From Colletes latitarsis (lineage: Eukaryota > Arthropoda > Insecta > Hymenoptera > Colletidae), in the NCBI RefSeq assembly GCF_051014445.1, contig NW_027488365.1:3224001-3288000 (forward strand): a stretch of DNA of 64,000 bases. The letters are read 5' to 3'. Every line of letters begins with the position of its first letter. Positions within the stretch are counted from its first letter, which is position 1. Positions 42,801 to 54,489 of this stretch are shown here, one piece after another. The notes beneath the pieces were generated by a model. The model was not told where the DNA came from, made no database searches, and was given only the letters and a program-made list of their open reading frames with translations. The translations under genes were made by a program, and so were the position numbers.

Positions 42801-45720
42801 TGAACAGATCCTGGGTTATTCTGGTTTGGATCACGTAGTAATGTGGTACCACACTGAAACAGTCCATTAAACCTAGTTTCGATCAATATTTTGGAGGATA
42901 ACGCCTGTTAGGTCTACATTAGGCCTTGGATTTGCCCTCATCAGGGTCATACTTTCGCGTTTTTCACATACTTGCTGAGCAAATCCCTGGCTTATTCTGG
43001 TTTGGATCATGTGCTAATGTGGTACCACACTGAAACAGTCCATTAGACCTGGTTTCGATCAATATTTTAGAGAATAACGCATGTTATGTCTAGGTTGGGC
43101 CTGGGATTTGCCCTCGTCAGACTCATACTTGCGCATTCTTCACATACTTGTTGAACAGATCCTGGGTTTTTTCTGGTTTGGATCACGTAGTAATGTGGTA
43201 CCACACTGAAACGGTCCATTAAACCTGGTGTCGATCAATATTTTAGAGGATAACGCATGTTATGTCTAGGTTGGGCCTGGGATTTGCCCTCGTCAGACTC
43301 ATACTTGCGCATTCTTCACATACTTGTAGAACAGATCCTGGGTTTTTCCTGGTTTGGATCACGTAGTAATGTGGTACGCCACTGAAACAGTCCATTAAAC
43401 CTGGTTTCCGTCAACATTTTGGAGGACAACGCAAGTTAGGTCTGGGATAGGTCTGGGATTTGCCCTCATCAGGGTCATGCTTTCGCATTTTTAACATACG
43501 TGTTGAACAGATCCAGGGTTTTTCTGGTTTGGATCACGTAGTAATGTGGTACGACACTGAAACAGTCCATTAAACCTGGTTTCCGTCAACATTTTGGAGG
43601 ACAACGCAAGTTAGGTCTGGGATAGGTCTGGGATTTGCCCTCATCAGGGTCATGCTTTCGCATTTTTAACATACTTGTTGAACAGATCCAGGGTTTTTCT
43701 GGTTTGGATCACGTAGTAAAGTGGTACCACACTGAAACAGTCGATTAATCCTGGTCTCGAACAATATTTTAGAGGATGACTCATGCTACGTCTAGGCTAG
43801 GCCTGGGATTTGCCCTCATCAGACCCATACTTTCGCATTCTTCACATACTTGTTGAACAGATCCAGGGTTTTTCTGGTTTGGATCACGTAGTAAAGTGGT
43901 ACCACACTGGAACAGTCGATTAATCCTGGTCTCGATCAATATTTTAGAGGGTAACTCATGCTAGGTCTAGGTTAGGCCTGTGATTTGCCCTCATCAGTCT
44001 CATACTTTCGCATATTTCTCAAACTTGTTGGCCAGATTCAGTGCTTTCACTGGTTTGGACACGTAGTAATGTGGTACCACACTGAAACAGTCGATTAAAC
44101 CTGGTTTCGATCAATATTTTAGAGGATAACGCAAGTTATGTCTGGGATAGGTCTGGGAATTGCCCACATCAGGCTCATAGTTTCGCGTTTTTCACATACT
44201 TGTTGAACAGGTCCTGGGTTATTTCTGGTTTGGATCAGGTAGTAATGTGGTACCACACTGAAACAGTCAATTAAACCTGGTCACGAACAATGTTTTAGAG
44301 GATACCTCATGCTAGGTCTAGGTTAGGCCTGGGATTTGCCCTCATCAGACCCATACTTTCGCATTCATCACATACTTGTTCAACAGATCCTGGATTATTT
44401 CTGGTTTGGATCAGGTAGTAATGTGGTACCACACTGAAACAGTCGACTAATCCTGGTCTCGAACAATATGTTAGAGGATAACGCATGTTAGGTCTAGATT
44501 AGGCCTGGGATTTGCCCTCATCAGGATAATACTTTCGCATATCTCTTAGACTTGTTGAACAGATCCTGGGTTATTTCTGGTTTGGATCAGGTAGTAATGT
44601 GGTACCACACTGAAACAGTCAATTAAACCTGGTCACGATCAACATTTTAGAGGATAACGCCGGTTAGGGCTCGGTTAGGTGTGGGATTTGCCCTCATCAG
44701 GCTCATAGTTTCGCGTTTTTCACATACTTGTTGAACAGATCCAGGGTTTTTTCTGGTTTGGATCACGTAGTAATGTGGTACCACACTAAAACAGTCCATT
44801 AAACCTGGTTTCCATCAATATTTTAAAGAATAACGCATGTTAGGTCATGGTTAGGTCTGGGATTTGCCCCCATTAGGGCCATACTTTCGCATATTTCACA
44901 TACTTGTTGAACAGATCCTGGGTTTTTCTGGTTTGTATCACGTACTAATGTGGTACCACACTGAAACAGTCCATTAAACTTGGTTTCCATCAATATTTTA
45001 GAGAATAACGCATGTTATGTCTAGGTTGAGCCTGGGATTTGCCCTCGTCAGACTCATACTTGCGCATTCTTCACATACTTGTTGAACAGATCCTGGGTTT
45101 TTTCTGGTTTGGATCACGTAGTAATGTGGTACCACACTGAAAAAGTGCATTAAACCTAGTTTCGATCAATATTTTAGAGGATAACGCCTGTTAGGTCTAC
45201 ATTAGGCCTGGGATTTGCCCTCATCAGGGTCATACTTTCGCGTTTTTCACATACTTGCTGAGCAAATCCCTGGCTTATTCTGGTTTGGATCATGTACTAA
45301 TGTGGTACCACACTGAAACAGTCCATTAGACCTGGTTTCGATCAATATTTTAGCGGATAACGCGTGTTATGTCTAGGTTAGGCCTGGGATTTGCCCTCAT
45401 CAGGCTCATACTTTCGCGTTTTTCACATACTTGTTGAACAAATCCCTGGCTTATTCTGGTTTGGATCATGTACTAATGTGGTACCACACTGAAACAGTCC
45501 ATTAAACCTGGTTTCGATCAATATTTTAGAGGATAACGCAAGTTATGTCTGGGATAGGTCTGGGAATTGCCCACATCAGGCTCATAGTTTCGCGTTTTTC
45601 ACATACTTGTAGAACAGATCCTGGGTTTTTCCTGGTTTGGATCACGTAGTAATGTGGTACGACACTGAAACAGTCCATTAAACCTGGTTTCCGTCAACAT
45701 TTTGGAGGACAACGCAAGTT
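33855..45720. repeat. Near-identical 29/30-monomer tandem higher-order repeat
   Basis: Copy A is 33855-38945 (5091 bp, 29 monomers). Copy B is 38946-44212 (5267 bp, 30 monomers). A broken third copy C runs from 44213 to about 45720. Rare variants recur at exactly the expected places, for example GAGAATATCGCATG, GATTCTGCGC and CTGTAACGGTCC at both about 35345-35490 and 40612-40757. B and C carry one extra monomer (about 39300-39475 and 44560-44735) that A lacks. C has lost two monomers near 45000 and is rearranged after about 45520. Only scattered single-base differences were seen between A and B. Confidence 0.85.
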
Positions 45721-48700
45721 AGGTCTAGGTTAGGCCTGGGATATGCCCTTATCAGACACATACTTTCGCATTCTTCACATACTTGTTGAACGGATCCTGG
45801 GATTTTTCTGGTTTGGATCACGTATTAAAGTGGTACCACACTGAAACAGTCGATTAATCCTGGTCTCGACAATATTTTAGAGGAGAACGCAAGATAGGTC
45901 TGGGAAAAGTCCGGGATTTGCTCTCATCACGATCGTATTTTCGCATTTTTCCCATACTTGTTGAACAGATCCCTGGCGTTTTCTGGTTTGGATCACGTAG
46001 TAATGTGGTACCACACTGAAACAGTCAATCAAACCTGGTTTCGATCAATATTTTAGAGGATAACGCATGTTATGTCTAGGTTAGGCCTGGGATTTGCCCT
46101 CATCAGGCTCATACTTTCGCATATTTCTCATACTTGATGGCTAGATCCTGGGCTTTTTCTGGATTGGATCACGTACTAACGTGGTACCACACTGAAACAG
46201 TCCATTACACCTGGTTTCGATCAATATTTTGGAGAATAACGCATGTTATGTCTAGGTTAGGACTGGGATTTGCACTCATCAGGCTCGTACTTTCGCATAT
46301 TTCTGATACTTGATGGCCAGATTCTGGGCTTTTTCTGGTTTGGATCCCGAAGTAATGTGGTACCACACTGAAACGGTCCATTAAACCTGGTTTCGATCAA
46401 TATTTTAGAGGATAACGCATGTTATGTCTAGGTTAGGCCTGGGATTTGCCCTCAGCAGGCTCATTCTTTCGCATTCGTCACATACTTGTTGTACAGATCC
46501 TGGGTTTTTTCTGGTTTGGATCACGTAGTAATGTGGTACCACACTGAAACAGTCCATTAAACCTGGTTTCGGTCAATATTTTAGAGAATAACGCACTTTA
46601 GGTCTGGGATAGGTCTGGGATTTGCCCTAATCAGGCTCATAATTTCGCATATTTCTCATACTTCCTGGCTAGATGCTGGGCTTTTTCTGGTTTGGATCAC
46701 GTAGTAATGTGGTACGACACTGAAACAGTCCATTATACCTGGTTTCCATCAATATTTTGGAGGACAACGCAAGTTAGGTCTGGGATAGGTCTGGAATTTG
46801 CCCTCATCAGGGTCATGCTTTCGCATTTTTAACATACTTGTTGAACAGATCCAGGGTTTTTCTGGTTTGGATCACGTAGTAAAGCGGTACCACACTGAAA
46901 CAGTCGATTAATCCTGGTCTCGAACAATATTTTAGAGGATGACTCATGCTAGGTCTAGGCTAGGCCTGGAATTTGCCCTCATCAGACCCATACTTTCGCA
47001 TTCTTCACATACTTGTTGAACAGATCCAGGGTTTTTCTGGTTTGGATCACGTAGTAAAGTGGTACCACACTGAAACAGTCGATTAATCCTGGTCTCGATC
47101 AATATTTTAGAGGGTAACTCATGCTAGGTCTAGGTTACGCCTGTGATTTGCCCTCATCAGTCTCATACTTTCGCATATTTCTCAAACTTGTTGGCCAGAT
47201 TCTGTGCTTTCACTGGTTTGGACACGTAGTAATGTGGTACCACACTGAAACAGTCGATTAAATCTGGTTTCGATCAATATTTTAGAGGATAACGCAAGTT
47301 ATGTCTGGGATAGGTCTGGGAATTGCCCACATCAGGCTCATAGTTTCGCGTTTTTCACATACTTGTTGAACAGGTCCTGGGTTATTTCTGGTTTGGATCA
47401 GGTAGTAATGTGGTACCACACAGTGACAGTCGATTAAACCAGGTTTCGATCAATATTGTAGAGGATAACTCATGTTTGGCCTAGGTTAAGCCTGGGATTT
47501 GCCCTCATCAGACCCATACTTTCGCATTCTTCACATACTTGTTGAACAGATCCTGGGTTATTTCTGGTTTGGATCAGGTAGTAATGTGGTACCACACTGA
47601 AACAGTCAATTAAACCTGGTCACGATCAACATTTTAGAGGATAACGCCGGTTAGGACTCGGTTAGGTGTGGGATTTGCCCTCATCAGGCTCATACTTTCG
47701 CATATTTCTCATACTTGATAGCAAGATCCGTTGCTTTTTCTGGATTGGATCACATAGTGATGTAGTACCACACTGAATCAGTCAATTATACCTGGTCTCG
47801 ATCTATATTTTAGAGGATAACGCATGTTAGGTCTGGGTTCGGTCCAGGATTTGCCCGCATCAGGCTTATACTTTCGCATATCTCTCATACTTGTTGGCCA
47901 GCTCCTGGGTTTTTTATGGATTGGATCACGTAGTTATGTGGTATCACACTGAAACAGTCAGTTAAACCTGGATACAACCAATATTTCAGAGGATAACGCA
48001 TGTTAGGTCTGCGTTAGGTCTAGGATTTGCCCTCATCTGGCTCATACCTTCGCATTCTTCACATGCTTGTTGAACAGATCCTAGGTTTTTCTGGTTTGGA
48101 TCACGTAGTAATGTGGTACCACACTGAAACAGTCAGTTAAACCTGGTTTCGATCAATATTTTTGATGATAACGCATGTTAGGTTTGGGTTAGGGCTAGGA
48201 TTTGCCCTCATCAGACCCATACTTTCGCATTCTTCACATACTTGTTGAACAGATCCTGTATTATTTCTGGTTTGGTTCACGTAGTAAAGTGGTACCACAC
48301 TGAAACAGTCGATTAATCCTGGTCTCGAACAATATTTTAGAGGATGACTCATGCTAGGTCTAGGCTAGGCCTGGGATTTGCCCCCATCAGACCCATACTT
48401 TCGCATTCTTCACATACTTGTGGAACAGATCCTGGGTTATTTCTGGTTTGGATCACGTAGTAAAGTGGTACCACACTGAAACAGTCGACTAATCCTGGTC
48501 TCGAACAATATGTTAGAGGATAACTCATGCTAGGTCTAGGTTGGGCCTGGGATTTGCCCTCATCAGACCCATACTTTCGCATTCATCACATACTTGTTGA
48601 ACAGGTCCTGGGTTATTTCTGGTTTGGATCACGTAGTAAAGTGGTACCACACTGAAACTGTCGCTTAGTCCTGGTCTCGAACAATGTTTTAGAGGATAAC

Positions 48701-49709
48701 TCATGCTAGGTCTAGGTTAGGCCTGGGATTTGCCCTCATCAGGCCCATACTTTCGCATTCATCACATACTTGTTCAACAGATCCTGGGTTATTTCTGGTT
48801 TGGATCAGGTAGTAATGTGGTACCACACAGAGACAGACGATTAAACCTGGTTTCGATCAATATTGTAGAGGATAACTCATGTTTGGCCTAGGTTAGGCCT
48901 CGGATTTGCCCCCATCAGACCCATACTTTCGCATTCATCACATACTTGTTGAACAGGTCCTGGGTTATTTCTGGTTTGGATCACGTAGTAAAGTGGTACC
49001 ACACTGAAACAGTCGCTTAATCCTGGTCTCGAACAATGTTTTAGAGGATAACTCATGCTAGGTCTAGGTTAGGCCTGGGATTTGCCCTCATCAGACCCAT
49101 ACTTTCGCATTTATCACATACTTGTTCAACAGATCCTGGGTTATTTCTGGTTTGGATCAGGTAGTAATGTGGTACCACACTGAAACAGTCAATTAAACCT
49201 GGTCACGAACAATGTTTTACAGGATAACTCATGCTAGGTCTAGGTTAGGCCTGGAATTTGCCCCCATCAGACCCATACTTTCGCATTCATCACATACTTG
49301 TTCAACAGATCCTGGGTTATTTCTGTTTTGGATCAGGTACTAATGTGGTACCACACTGAAACAGTCAATTAAACCTGGTCACGAACAATGTTTTAGAGGA
49401 TAACTCATGCTAGGTCTAGGTTAGGCCTGGGATTTGCCCTCATCAGACCCATACTTTCGCATTCATCACATACTTGTTCAACAGATCCTGGGTTATTTCT
49501 GGTTTGGATCAGGTAGTAATGTGGTACCACACTGAAACAGTCGACTAATCCTGGTCTCGAACAATATGTTAGAGGATTACTCATGCTAGGTCTAGGTTAG
49601 GCCTGGGATTTGCCCTCATCAGACCCATACTTTCGCATTCATCACATACTTTTTGAACAGGTCCTGGGTTATTTCTGGTTTGGATCACGTAGTAAAGTGG
49701 TACCACACT

Positions 49710-52464
49710 GCAACAGTCCATTAAACCTGGTCTTGATAAATATTTTAGAGGATAACGCATGTTAGGTCTGGGATAGGTCTGGGATTTGCCCTCATCAGAC
49801 TCATACTTTCGCACACTTCACATACTCGTTGAACAGATCCTGGGTTATTTTCTGGTTTGGATCACATAGTAATGTGGTACCACACTGAAACAGTCGATTA
49901 AACCAGGTTTCGATCAATATTTCTGAGGATAACGCATGTTAGGTCTACGTTAGGCCTGGGATTTTCACTCATCAGACTCATACATTCGCATTCTTCACAT
50001 ACTTGTTGAACGGATCCTGGGTTTTTTCTGGTTTGGCTCACGTAGTAATGTGGGACCACACTGAAGCAATCAATTATACCTGGTCTTGATAAATATTTTA
50101 GAGGATAACGCATGTTAGGTCTGGGTTAGGTCTAGGATTTGCCCTCGTCAGGCACATACTTTCGCATATTTCTCATACTTCATGGCTAGATCCTGGGCTA
50201 TTTCTGGATTGGATCTCGTAGTAATGTGGTACCACACTAAAACAGTCGATTAAACCACGTTTCTATCAATATTTTTGAGGATAACGCAAGTTAGGTCTGG
50301 GATAGGTCTGGGATTTGCCCTCATCAGGCTCATACTTTCGCGTTTTTCACATACTTGTTGAACAGATCCTGGGTTTTTTCCGGTTTGGGTCACGTAGTAG
50401 TGTGGTACCACACTGAAACAGTCGATTAAACCTGGTTTCGATCAATATTTTTGAGGATAACGCATGTTAGGTCTAGGTTTGGTCTGGGATTTGCTCTCAT
50501 CAGGCTCATTCTTTCGCATATTTCTCATACTTGATGGCTAGATCCTGGGCTTTTTCTGGATTGCATCACGTAGTAATGTGGAACCACACTGAAACAATCA
50601 ATTAAACCTGGTTTTGATAAATATTTTAGAGGACAACGCATGTTAGGTCTGGGTTAGGTCTAGGATTTGCCCTCATCAGGCTCATACTTTCGCATATTTC
50701 TCATACTTCATGGCTAGATCCTGGGCTGTTTCTGGATTGCATCACGTAGTAATGAAGTACAACACTGAAACAGTCAACTAAACCTGGTTTCCATCAATAT
50801 CTGAGAGGACAACGCAAGTTAGGTCTGGGATAGGTCTGGGATTTGCCCTCATCAGGCTCATACTTTCGCGTTTTTCACATACTTGTTGAACTGATCCTGG
50901 GTTTTTTCTGGTTTGGATCACGTAGCAATGTGGTACCACACTGAAACAGTCGATTAAACCTGGTTTCGATCAATATTTTAGAGGATAACGCAAGTTTGGT
51001 CTGGGATAGGTCTGGGATTTGCCCTCATCAGGCTCTTACTTTCGCGTTTTTCACATACTTGTTGAACAGATCCTGGGTTTTTTCTGGTTTGGATCACGTA
51101 GTAATGTGGGACCACACTGAAACAATCAATTAAACCTGGTCATGATAAATATTTTAGAGAATAATTCATGTTAGGTCTAGGTTAGGTCTGGGATTTGCTC
51201 TCATCAGGCTCATTCTTTCGCATATCTCTCATACTTGATGGCTAGATCCTGGGCTTTTTCTGGATTGCATCACGTAGTAATGAAGTACAACACTGAAACA
51301 GTCAATTAAACCTGGTTTCCATCAATATCTTTGAGGACAACGCAAGTTAGGTCTGGGAGAGGTCTGGGATTTGCCCTCATCAGGATCATACTTTCGCGTT
51401 TTTCACATACTTGTTGAACAGATCCTGGGTTTTTTCTGGTTTGGATCACTTAGTAGTGTGGTACCACACTGAAACAATCAATTAAACCTGGTCATGATAA
51501 ATATTCTAGAGAATAATTCATGTTAGGTCTAGGGTAGGTCTGGGATTTGCTCTCATCAGACTCATACTTTCGCATTCTTCACATACTCTTTGAACGGATC
51601 CTGGGTTTTTTCTGGTTTGGATCACGTAGTAATGTGGGACCACACTGAAACAGTCAATTAAAACTGGTTTCGATCAATATTTTAGAGGATAACGCAAGTT
51701 TGGTCTGGGATAGGTCAAGGATTTGCCCTCATCAGGCTCATTCTTTCGCATATTTCTCATACTTGATGGCTAGATCCTGGGCTTTTTCTGGATTGCATCA
51801 CGTAGTAATGAAGTACAACACTGAAACAGTCAATTAAACCTGGTTTCCATCAATATTTTAGAGGACAACGCATGTTAGGCCTAGGTTAGACCTGGGATTT
51901 GCCCTCATTAGGGTCATACTTTCGCGTTTTTCACATACTTGTTGAACAGATCCTGGGTTTTTTCTGGTTTGGATCACGTAGTAGTGTGGTACCACACTGA
52001 AACAGTCCACTAAACCTGGTTTGGATCAATATTTTTGAGGATAACGCATGTTAGGTCTAGGTTAGGTCTGTGATTTTCACTCATCAGACTCATACTTTCG
52101 CATTCTTCACATACTTGTTGAACGGATCCTGGGTTTTTTCTCGTTTGGATCACGTAGTAATATGGGACCACACTGAAACAGTCCATTAAACGTGGTTTCG
52201 ATCAATATTTTAGAGGATAACGCAAGTTAGGTCTGGGATAGGTCTGGGATTCGCCCCCATCAGGCTCATACATTCGCATATTTCTCATACTTGATGGCTA
52301 GATCCTGGGTTTTTTCCGGTTTGGGTCACGTAGTAGTGTGGTACCACACTGAAACATTCAATTAAACCTGGTCTTGATAAATATTTTAGAGGATAACGCA
52401 TGTTAGGTCTGGGATCGGTCTGGGATTTGCCCTCATCAGGCTCATACTTTCGCGTTTTTCACAT
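49710..52464. repeat. Satellite outer domain, right of the central block
   Basis: Monomers return to the outer type with GTTAGGTCTGGGATAGG and the CATATTTCTCATACTTGATGG and CGTTTTTCACATACTTG modules. Several (for example around 51170-51340) closely match monomers near 500-660 and 13370-13540, including the rare AATGAAGTACAACACTG form. The stretch ends at the transposon insertion point inside a monomer of the CGTTTTTCACAT type. Confidence 0.75.
52460..52464. repeat. Target-site duplication CACAT, left
   Basis: The five bases before the left LTR match the five after the right LTR (62704-62708). Counting them once restores an ordinary satellite reading TTTTTCACATACTTGTTG. Five bases is the usual size for BEL/Pao integration. 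Confidence 0.92.
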
Positions 52465-52696
52465 TGTTTAAATATCGCGTGAGTCCGAGACGGAGAAACT
52501 CGGCCGCGATGCCCGTATCTATATTGAATTCGCGGAATTCTAGATGGTTGTGCTGACGTGGAAATTTTCCATCGTTCAGTTTTGTATACCGCGGCTATTT
52601 ACGTGTTTTTTCCAGTTAGCTTCACGGGAATTCTCGAGTTTTGAGAGAAATTCTAGGAATTGTGTTGCTAGCGATGAGAAAGAGAGAGAAACGAGA

Positions 52697-52719
52697 TCTA
52701 TCGAAGAAAGGTCGATAGA
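52697..52719 (+). other. LTR hairpin 1
   Basis: Perfect 8-bp stem TCTATCGA / TCGATAGA with a 7-base loop. The same structure occurs in the right LTR at 61035-61057. Confidence 0.6.
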
Positions 52720-52724
52720 CGAAA

Positions 52725-52739
52725 CGCGGCAGCGCCGCG
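52725..52739 (+). other. LTR hairpin 2
   Basis: Perfect 6-bp GC stem CGCGGC / GCCGCG with a 3-base loop, five bases after hairpin 1. It is present in both LTRs. Confidence 0.5.
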
Positions 52740-52990
52740 CCGTGGCCACGCAGCGAGGAGCCGCCCGGGGCCCAGCAGCGCGATGCGTCGCTAACCAGTA
52801 CTGCGCCTGCGCGACGGAGCCAGCCGGGGCCGTGGCTGCTTGCAGATCGTCACGCTTCAGTACTGTGCCGTCGGTGATCCAGAGTAGACCTATTTACGAT
52901 CTCGCTCCGGTTTTCAATCGAAGCTCAGAAGAGTGTGAGCTAAGCTCGCTCTTAAATAGAAACAGCAAGTGGACAGCGTAATAATTTAGT

Positions 52991-53023
52991 GGAAAATCTC
53001 GTCATCGTGACTTGAGATTTTCC
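52991..53023 (+). other. LTR hairpin 3, long
   Basis: A 10-bp perfect stem GGAAAATCTC / GAGATTTTCC encloses a second stem GTCA / TGAC with a 3-base loop, leaving only two unpaired T on one side. Fourteen base pairs fit into 33 bases. The copy in the right LTR is 61329-61361 and is unchanged. It may be an RNA signal of the element or a protein-binding dyad. Confidence 0.7.
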
Positions 53024-54270
53024 CAGAGATAGGACAATCTGCCTGTTGTTGTAGCGATCGCACGGCACGCCGGGTGTGATGCGATCGTAGACGCAGGAGT
53101 GTGATTGAACGTTGCCGGTCGTGGATGCGACTGCGACGTTGGAGACTCGGTGTCGATCGCCTTGAGTCTTCTTCCAATTATCCGGTTAGAGCTACTGGAA
53201 GGCTGATACTGATATACTAGTATCGCCTGGTGGTAGTTCACCGTTTGTAGAAGTCGTAGGAAACCCACTGAAGCCACCCGTCCTGTGTACCGTAGAGAGT
53301 ACACCGACCGGTGGGGTGGAAAGTTTCACCGACCAGTCTGGAGCTATACGGCGTAGGAGCAACCGGAAGGTAGATATTCAGGAAGGATATCACCTCGTGG
53401 TGCTCTCCGTGCATCGGGCTTCGGAGAACCCGTTCCAATATACCGTCGTGAGGGGACAATAAGTAGAGCCTAAGCGTACGGTGGAGCAAAGGGTTCGAAG
53501 AGCCTTCCTCCCACCTCTACACCTACTACCAGCTGTGAGTCGACCACACTGGGCTGTAAAAGTAGGGTGGATAGGTTAGCAGGGGAATTTCGTCCTAATC
53601 TGGCGAGCCGCAGGCCAGTTTCTCGAACTAAAGGAGCCGCCGTCGAGGCCGCTACGGCTGGCTGTCGGGCATTCCTGGCTGAAAGGAATCGCTGGCTAGG
53701 CAGCTGCGTAGGCAGGCCGCAGGTCCCTCCTGAGGAGCAGCTGACGAGGGAGCCGAACCAGGACAAGACGTCCTCTAGCGTAGGTGGTGTCCAGACGCCA
53801 CTCGCACGGTGAGCGTGCTCGCGGGATATAGCCTCTTGGAACCTTACAACCTCCATTTGGTTTCCCGTCCGTGGCATTGCGAGAGCGAACCCGGTAGATA
53901 GGAGGAGATCTTCATCTACCCGGTTGTGCACGTCGGTGAGATCGTAAGAAACGAATCTCATCGACCAGAAAGAATATACAGTCCACTGGTTAGAGCGCTA
54001 AATTGCCAGGCAGCTCTCCCCTCCAAACACACTAGACTGTCGCTGGAGCGCGAGATAAGCAGCTGACGCGCGCGTTAACGTGTAAGCTGTCCGCAAAATA
54101 TTCACACTTTGCTGTACAATTGTGTTACAGAAGGCCTCCACCAAGGTAAATGAATTAGGAGAAAGCAAAGAGGAGACCGGCCGGAAAAGTGAGCCGTGTT
54201 TTCCGCAATTTTTGTTTTCCTTTTTATTTATTTTGACATTTTTAGTTTTGTAATACATTATATTTTGTAA

Positions 54271-54276
54271 AATAAA
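54271..54276 (+). terminator. Candidate poly(A) signal AATAAA in the 5' LTR
   Basis: AATAAA lies about 90 bases before the LTR end and is followed by a T-rich and GT-rich stretch, the normal arrangement for a poly(A) site. The functional copy would be the one in the 3' LTR (62609-62614). Confidence 0.55.
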
Positions 54277-54367
54277 TTTAACTTTTTTTGTAAAAGTTGT
54301 AACTGTTTCTCTACCTGTCTGATCCCTCATCCGGACCCACGTTAAAGTCCCTTAGTACTTTAACATT

Positions 54368-54384
54368 TGGTCCTTCGAGCCGGA
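54368..54384 (+). promoter_or_regulatory. Primer-binding site for tRNA-Tyr
   Basis: Two bases after the 5' LTR, the 17 bases TGGTCCTTCGAGCCGGA are complementary to the 3' end of animal tRNA-Tyr: CCA, discriminator A, acceptor strand TCGAAGG and T-stem CCGGC, as I know that tRNA. This is where reverse transcription of minus-strand DNA would start. The match stops at the next base. Confidence 0.85.
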
Positions 54385-54425
54385 TACGTGGTAGAAAAGA
54401 CAGTAGAGAGTTACAATTACGTTTA

Positions 54426-54443
54426 CGTAAGTTGTTACTTACG
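54426..54443 (+). promoter_or_regulatory. Leader stem-loop holding a candidate splice donor
   Basis: CGTAAGT and ACTTACG form a perfect 7-bp stem with a TGTT loop. The 5' arm contains GTAAGT (54427-54432), a full match to the strong eukaryotic 5' splice consensus. It lies between the primer-binding site and the gag start, where retroviruses place their major donor. Its use is an inference. Confidence 0.5.
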
Positions 54444-54489
54444 GGGCGAATTTCGAGTCGATTTTCAATCCTCGAACAACACAATCACC

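Larger units (their letters stand above)
20580..49710. repeat. Satellite central domain with large higher-order repeats
   Basis: Monomers here share diagnostic variants that are rare outside: CATGCTAGGTCTAG in place of GTTAGGTCTGGG, CAGACCCATAC, CATTCATCACATAC, GGGTTATTTCTGG, GATCAGGTAGTAATG and GACTAATCCTGG. The first telomere-like copy is usually degraded to CTAGGTCTAGG. Several sets of multi-monomer blocks repeat with high similarity, so this part has been homogenised more recently than its flanks. The domain ends sharply near 49710, where the outer-type GTTAGGTCTGGGATAGG form returns. Confidence 0.75.
1..52464. repeat. Satellite array, about 176-bp monomer (left of the transposon)
   Basis: Head-to-tail tandem monomers of about 175-177 bp fill this whole stretch with no unique sequence between them. 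A clean example monomer is 11270-11445, exactly 176 bp. In order, each monomer has a telomere-like block (TTAGGTCTGGG-type, twice), a GCCCTCATCAG box, a CATACTTTCGC box, a variable module of about 30 bp, TTTTTCTGGTTTGGATCACG, a GTGGTACCAC palindrome, CTGAAACAGTC, ATTAAACCTGGTTTCGATC and AATATTTTAGAGGATAACGC. By length about 298 monomers are present. Short frames recurring on the minus strand are by-products of the repeat, because 176 is not a multiple of three. The role is unknown; subtelomeric or centromeric satellite are the two natural readings. Confidence 0.97.
52465..54365 (+). repeat. 5' LTR of the BEL/Pao element
   Basis: The LTR is 1901 bp, starting TGTTTAAATATC and ending CTTTAACA, so it has TG...CA ends with short imperfect inverted termini. 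It matches 60803-62703 at a constant offset of 8338. Differences read by eye are at 52635, 52866, 52885, 53079, 53184, 53258, 53621, 53681, 53841, 54024, 54245 and 54295, about 0.6 percent. It holds three strong inverted repeats and an AATAAA near its 3' end. No TATA box could be placed with confidence; a TCAGTTTTG near 52576 resembles an arthropod initiator but is weak evidence. Frames of 145 aa (plus) and 163 aa (minus) are open in both LTRs but resemble nothing known to me. Confidence 0.95.

Noticed and set aside
150..50113. Recurring minus-strand open frames of 60-77 aa throughout the satellite, with similar predicted peptides
   Set aside because: They recur because the DNA is repeated. 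The monomer is not a multiple of three, the frames cross monomer borders and stop there, most monomers break them, and no promoter or start context is kept.
1..52464. Minus-strand CTGATGAG in nearly every monomer, which resembles the hammerhead ribozyme core
   Set aside because: No GAAA follows after a short stem II, and the nearest CGAAAC is about 70 bases on without pairing arms. The cleavage site and stems I and III cannot be built.
1..52464. CENP-B-box-like start TTCG in the TTTCGATCAATATT part of the monomer
   Set aside because: The required CGGG half is missing in the monomers read, so the box is not supported.
1..52464. CRISPR array as an explanation of the regular repeats
   Set aside because: The units are contiguous 176-bp satellite monomers with no unique spacers and no cas genes, in an animal-type sequence.
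52544..52981. 145-aa plus-strand frame in the 5' LTR (also 60882-61319 in the 3' LTR)
   Set aside because: It is present twice only because the LTR is duplicated. It has no known domain and low-complexity composition, and one of the LTR differences changes a residue. It is probably a chance frame.
53470..53961. 163-aa minus-strand frame in the LTR (also 61808-62299)
   Set aside because: The three LTR differences inside it all change the amino acid, so there is no sign of protein-level constraint, and it is antisense to the element.
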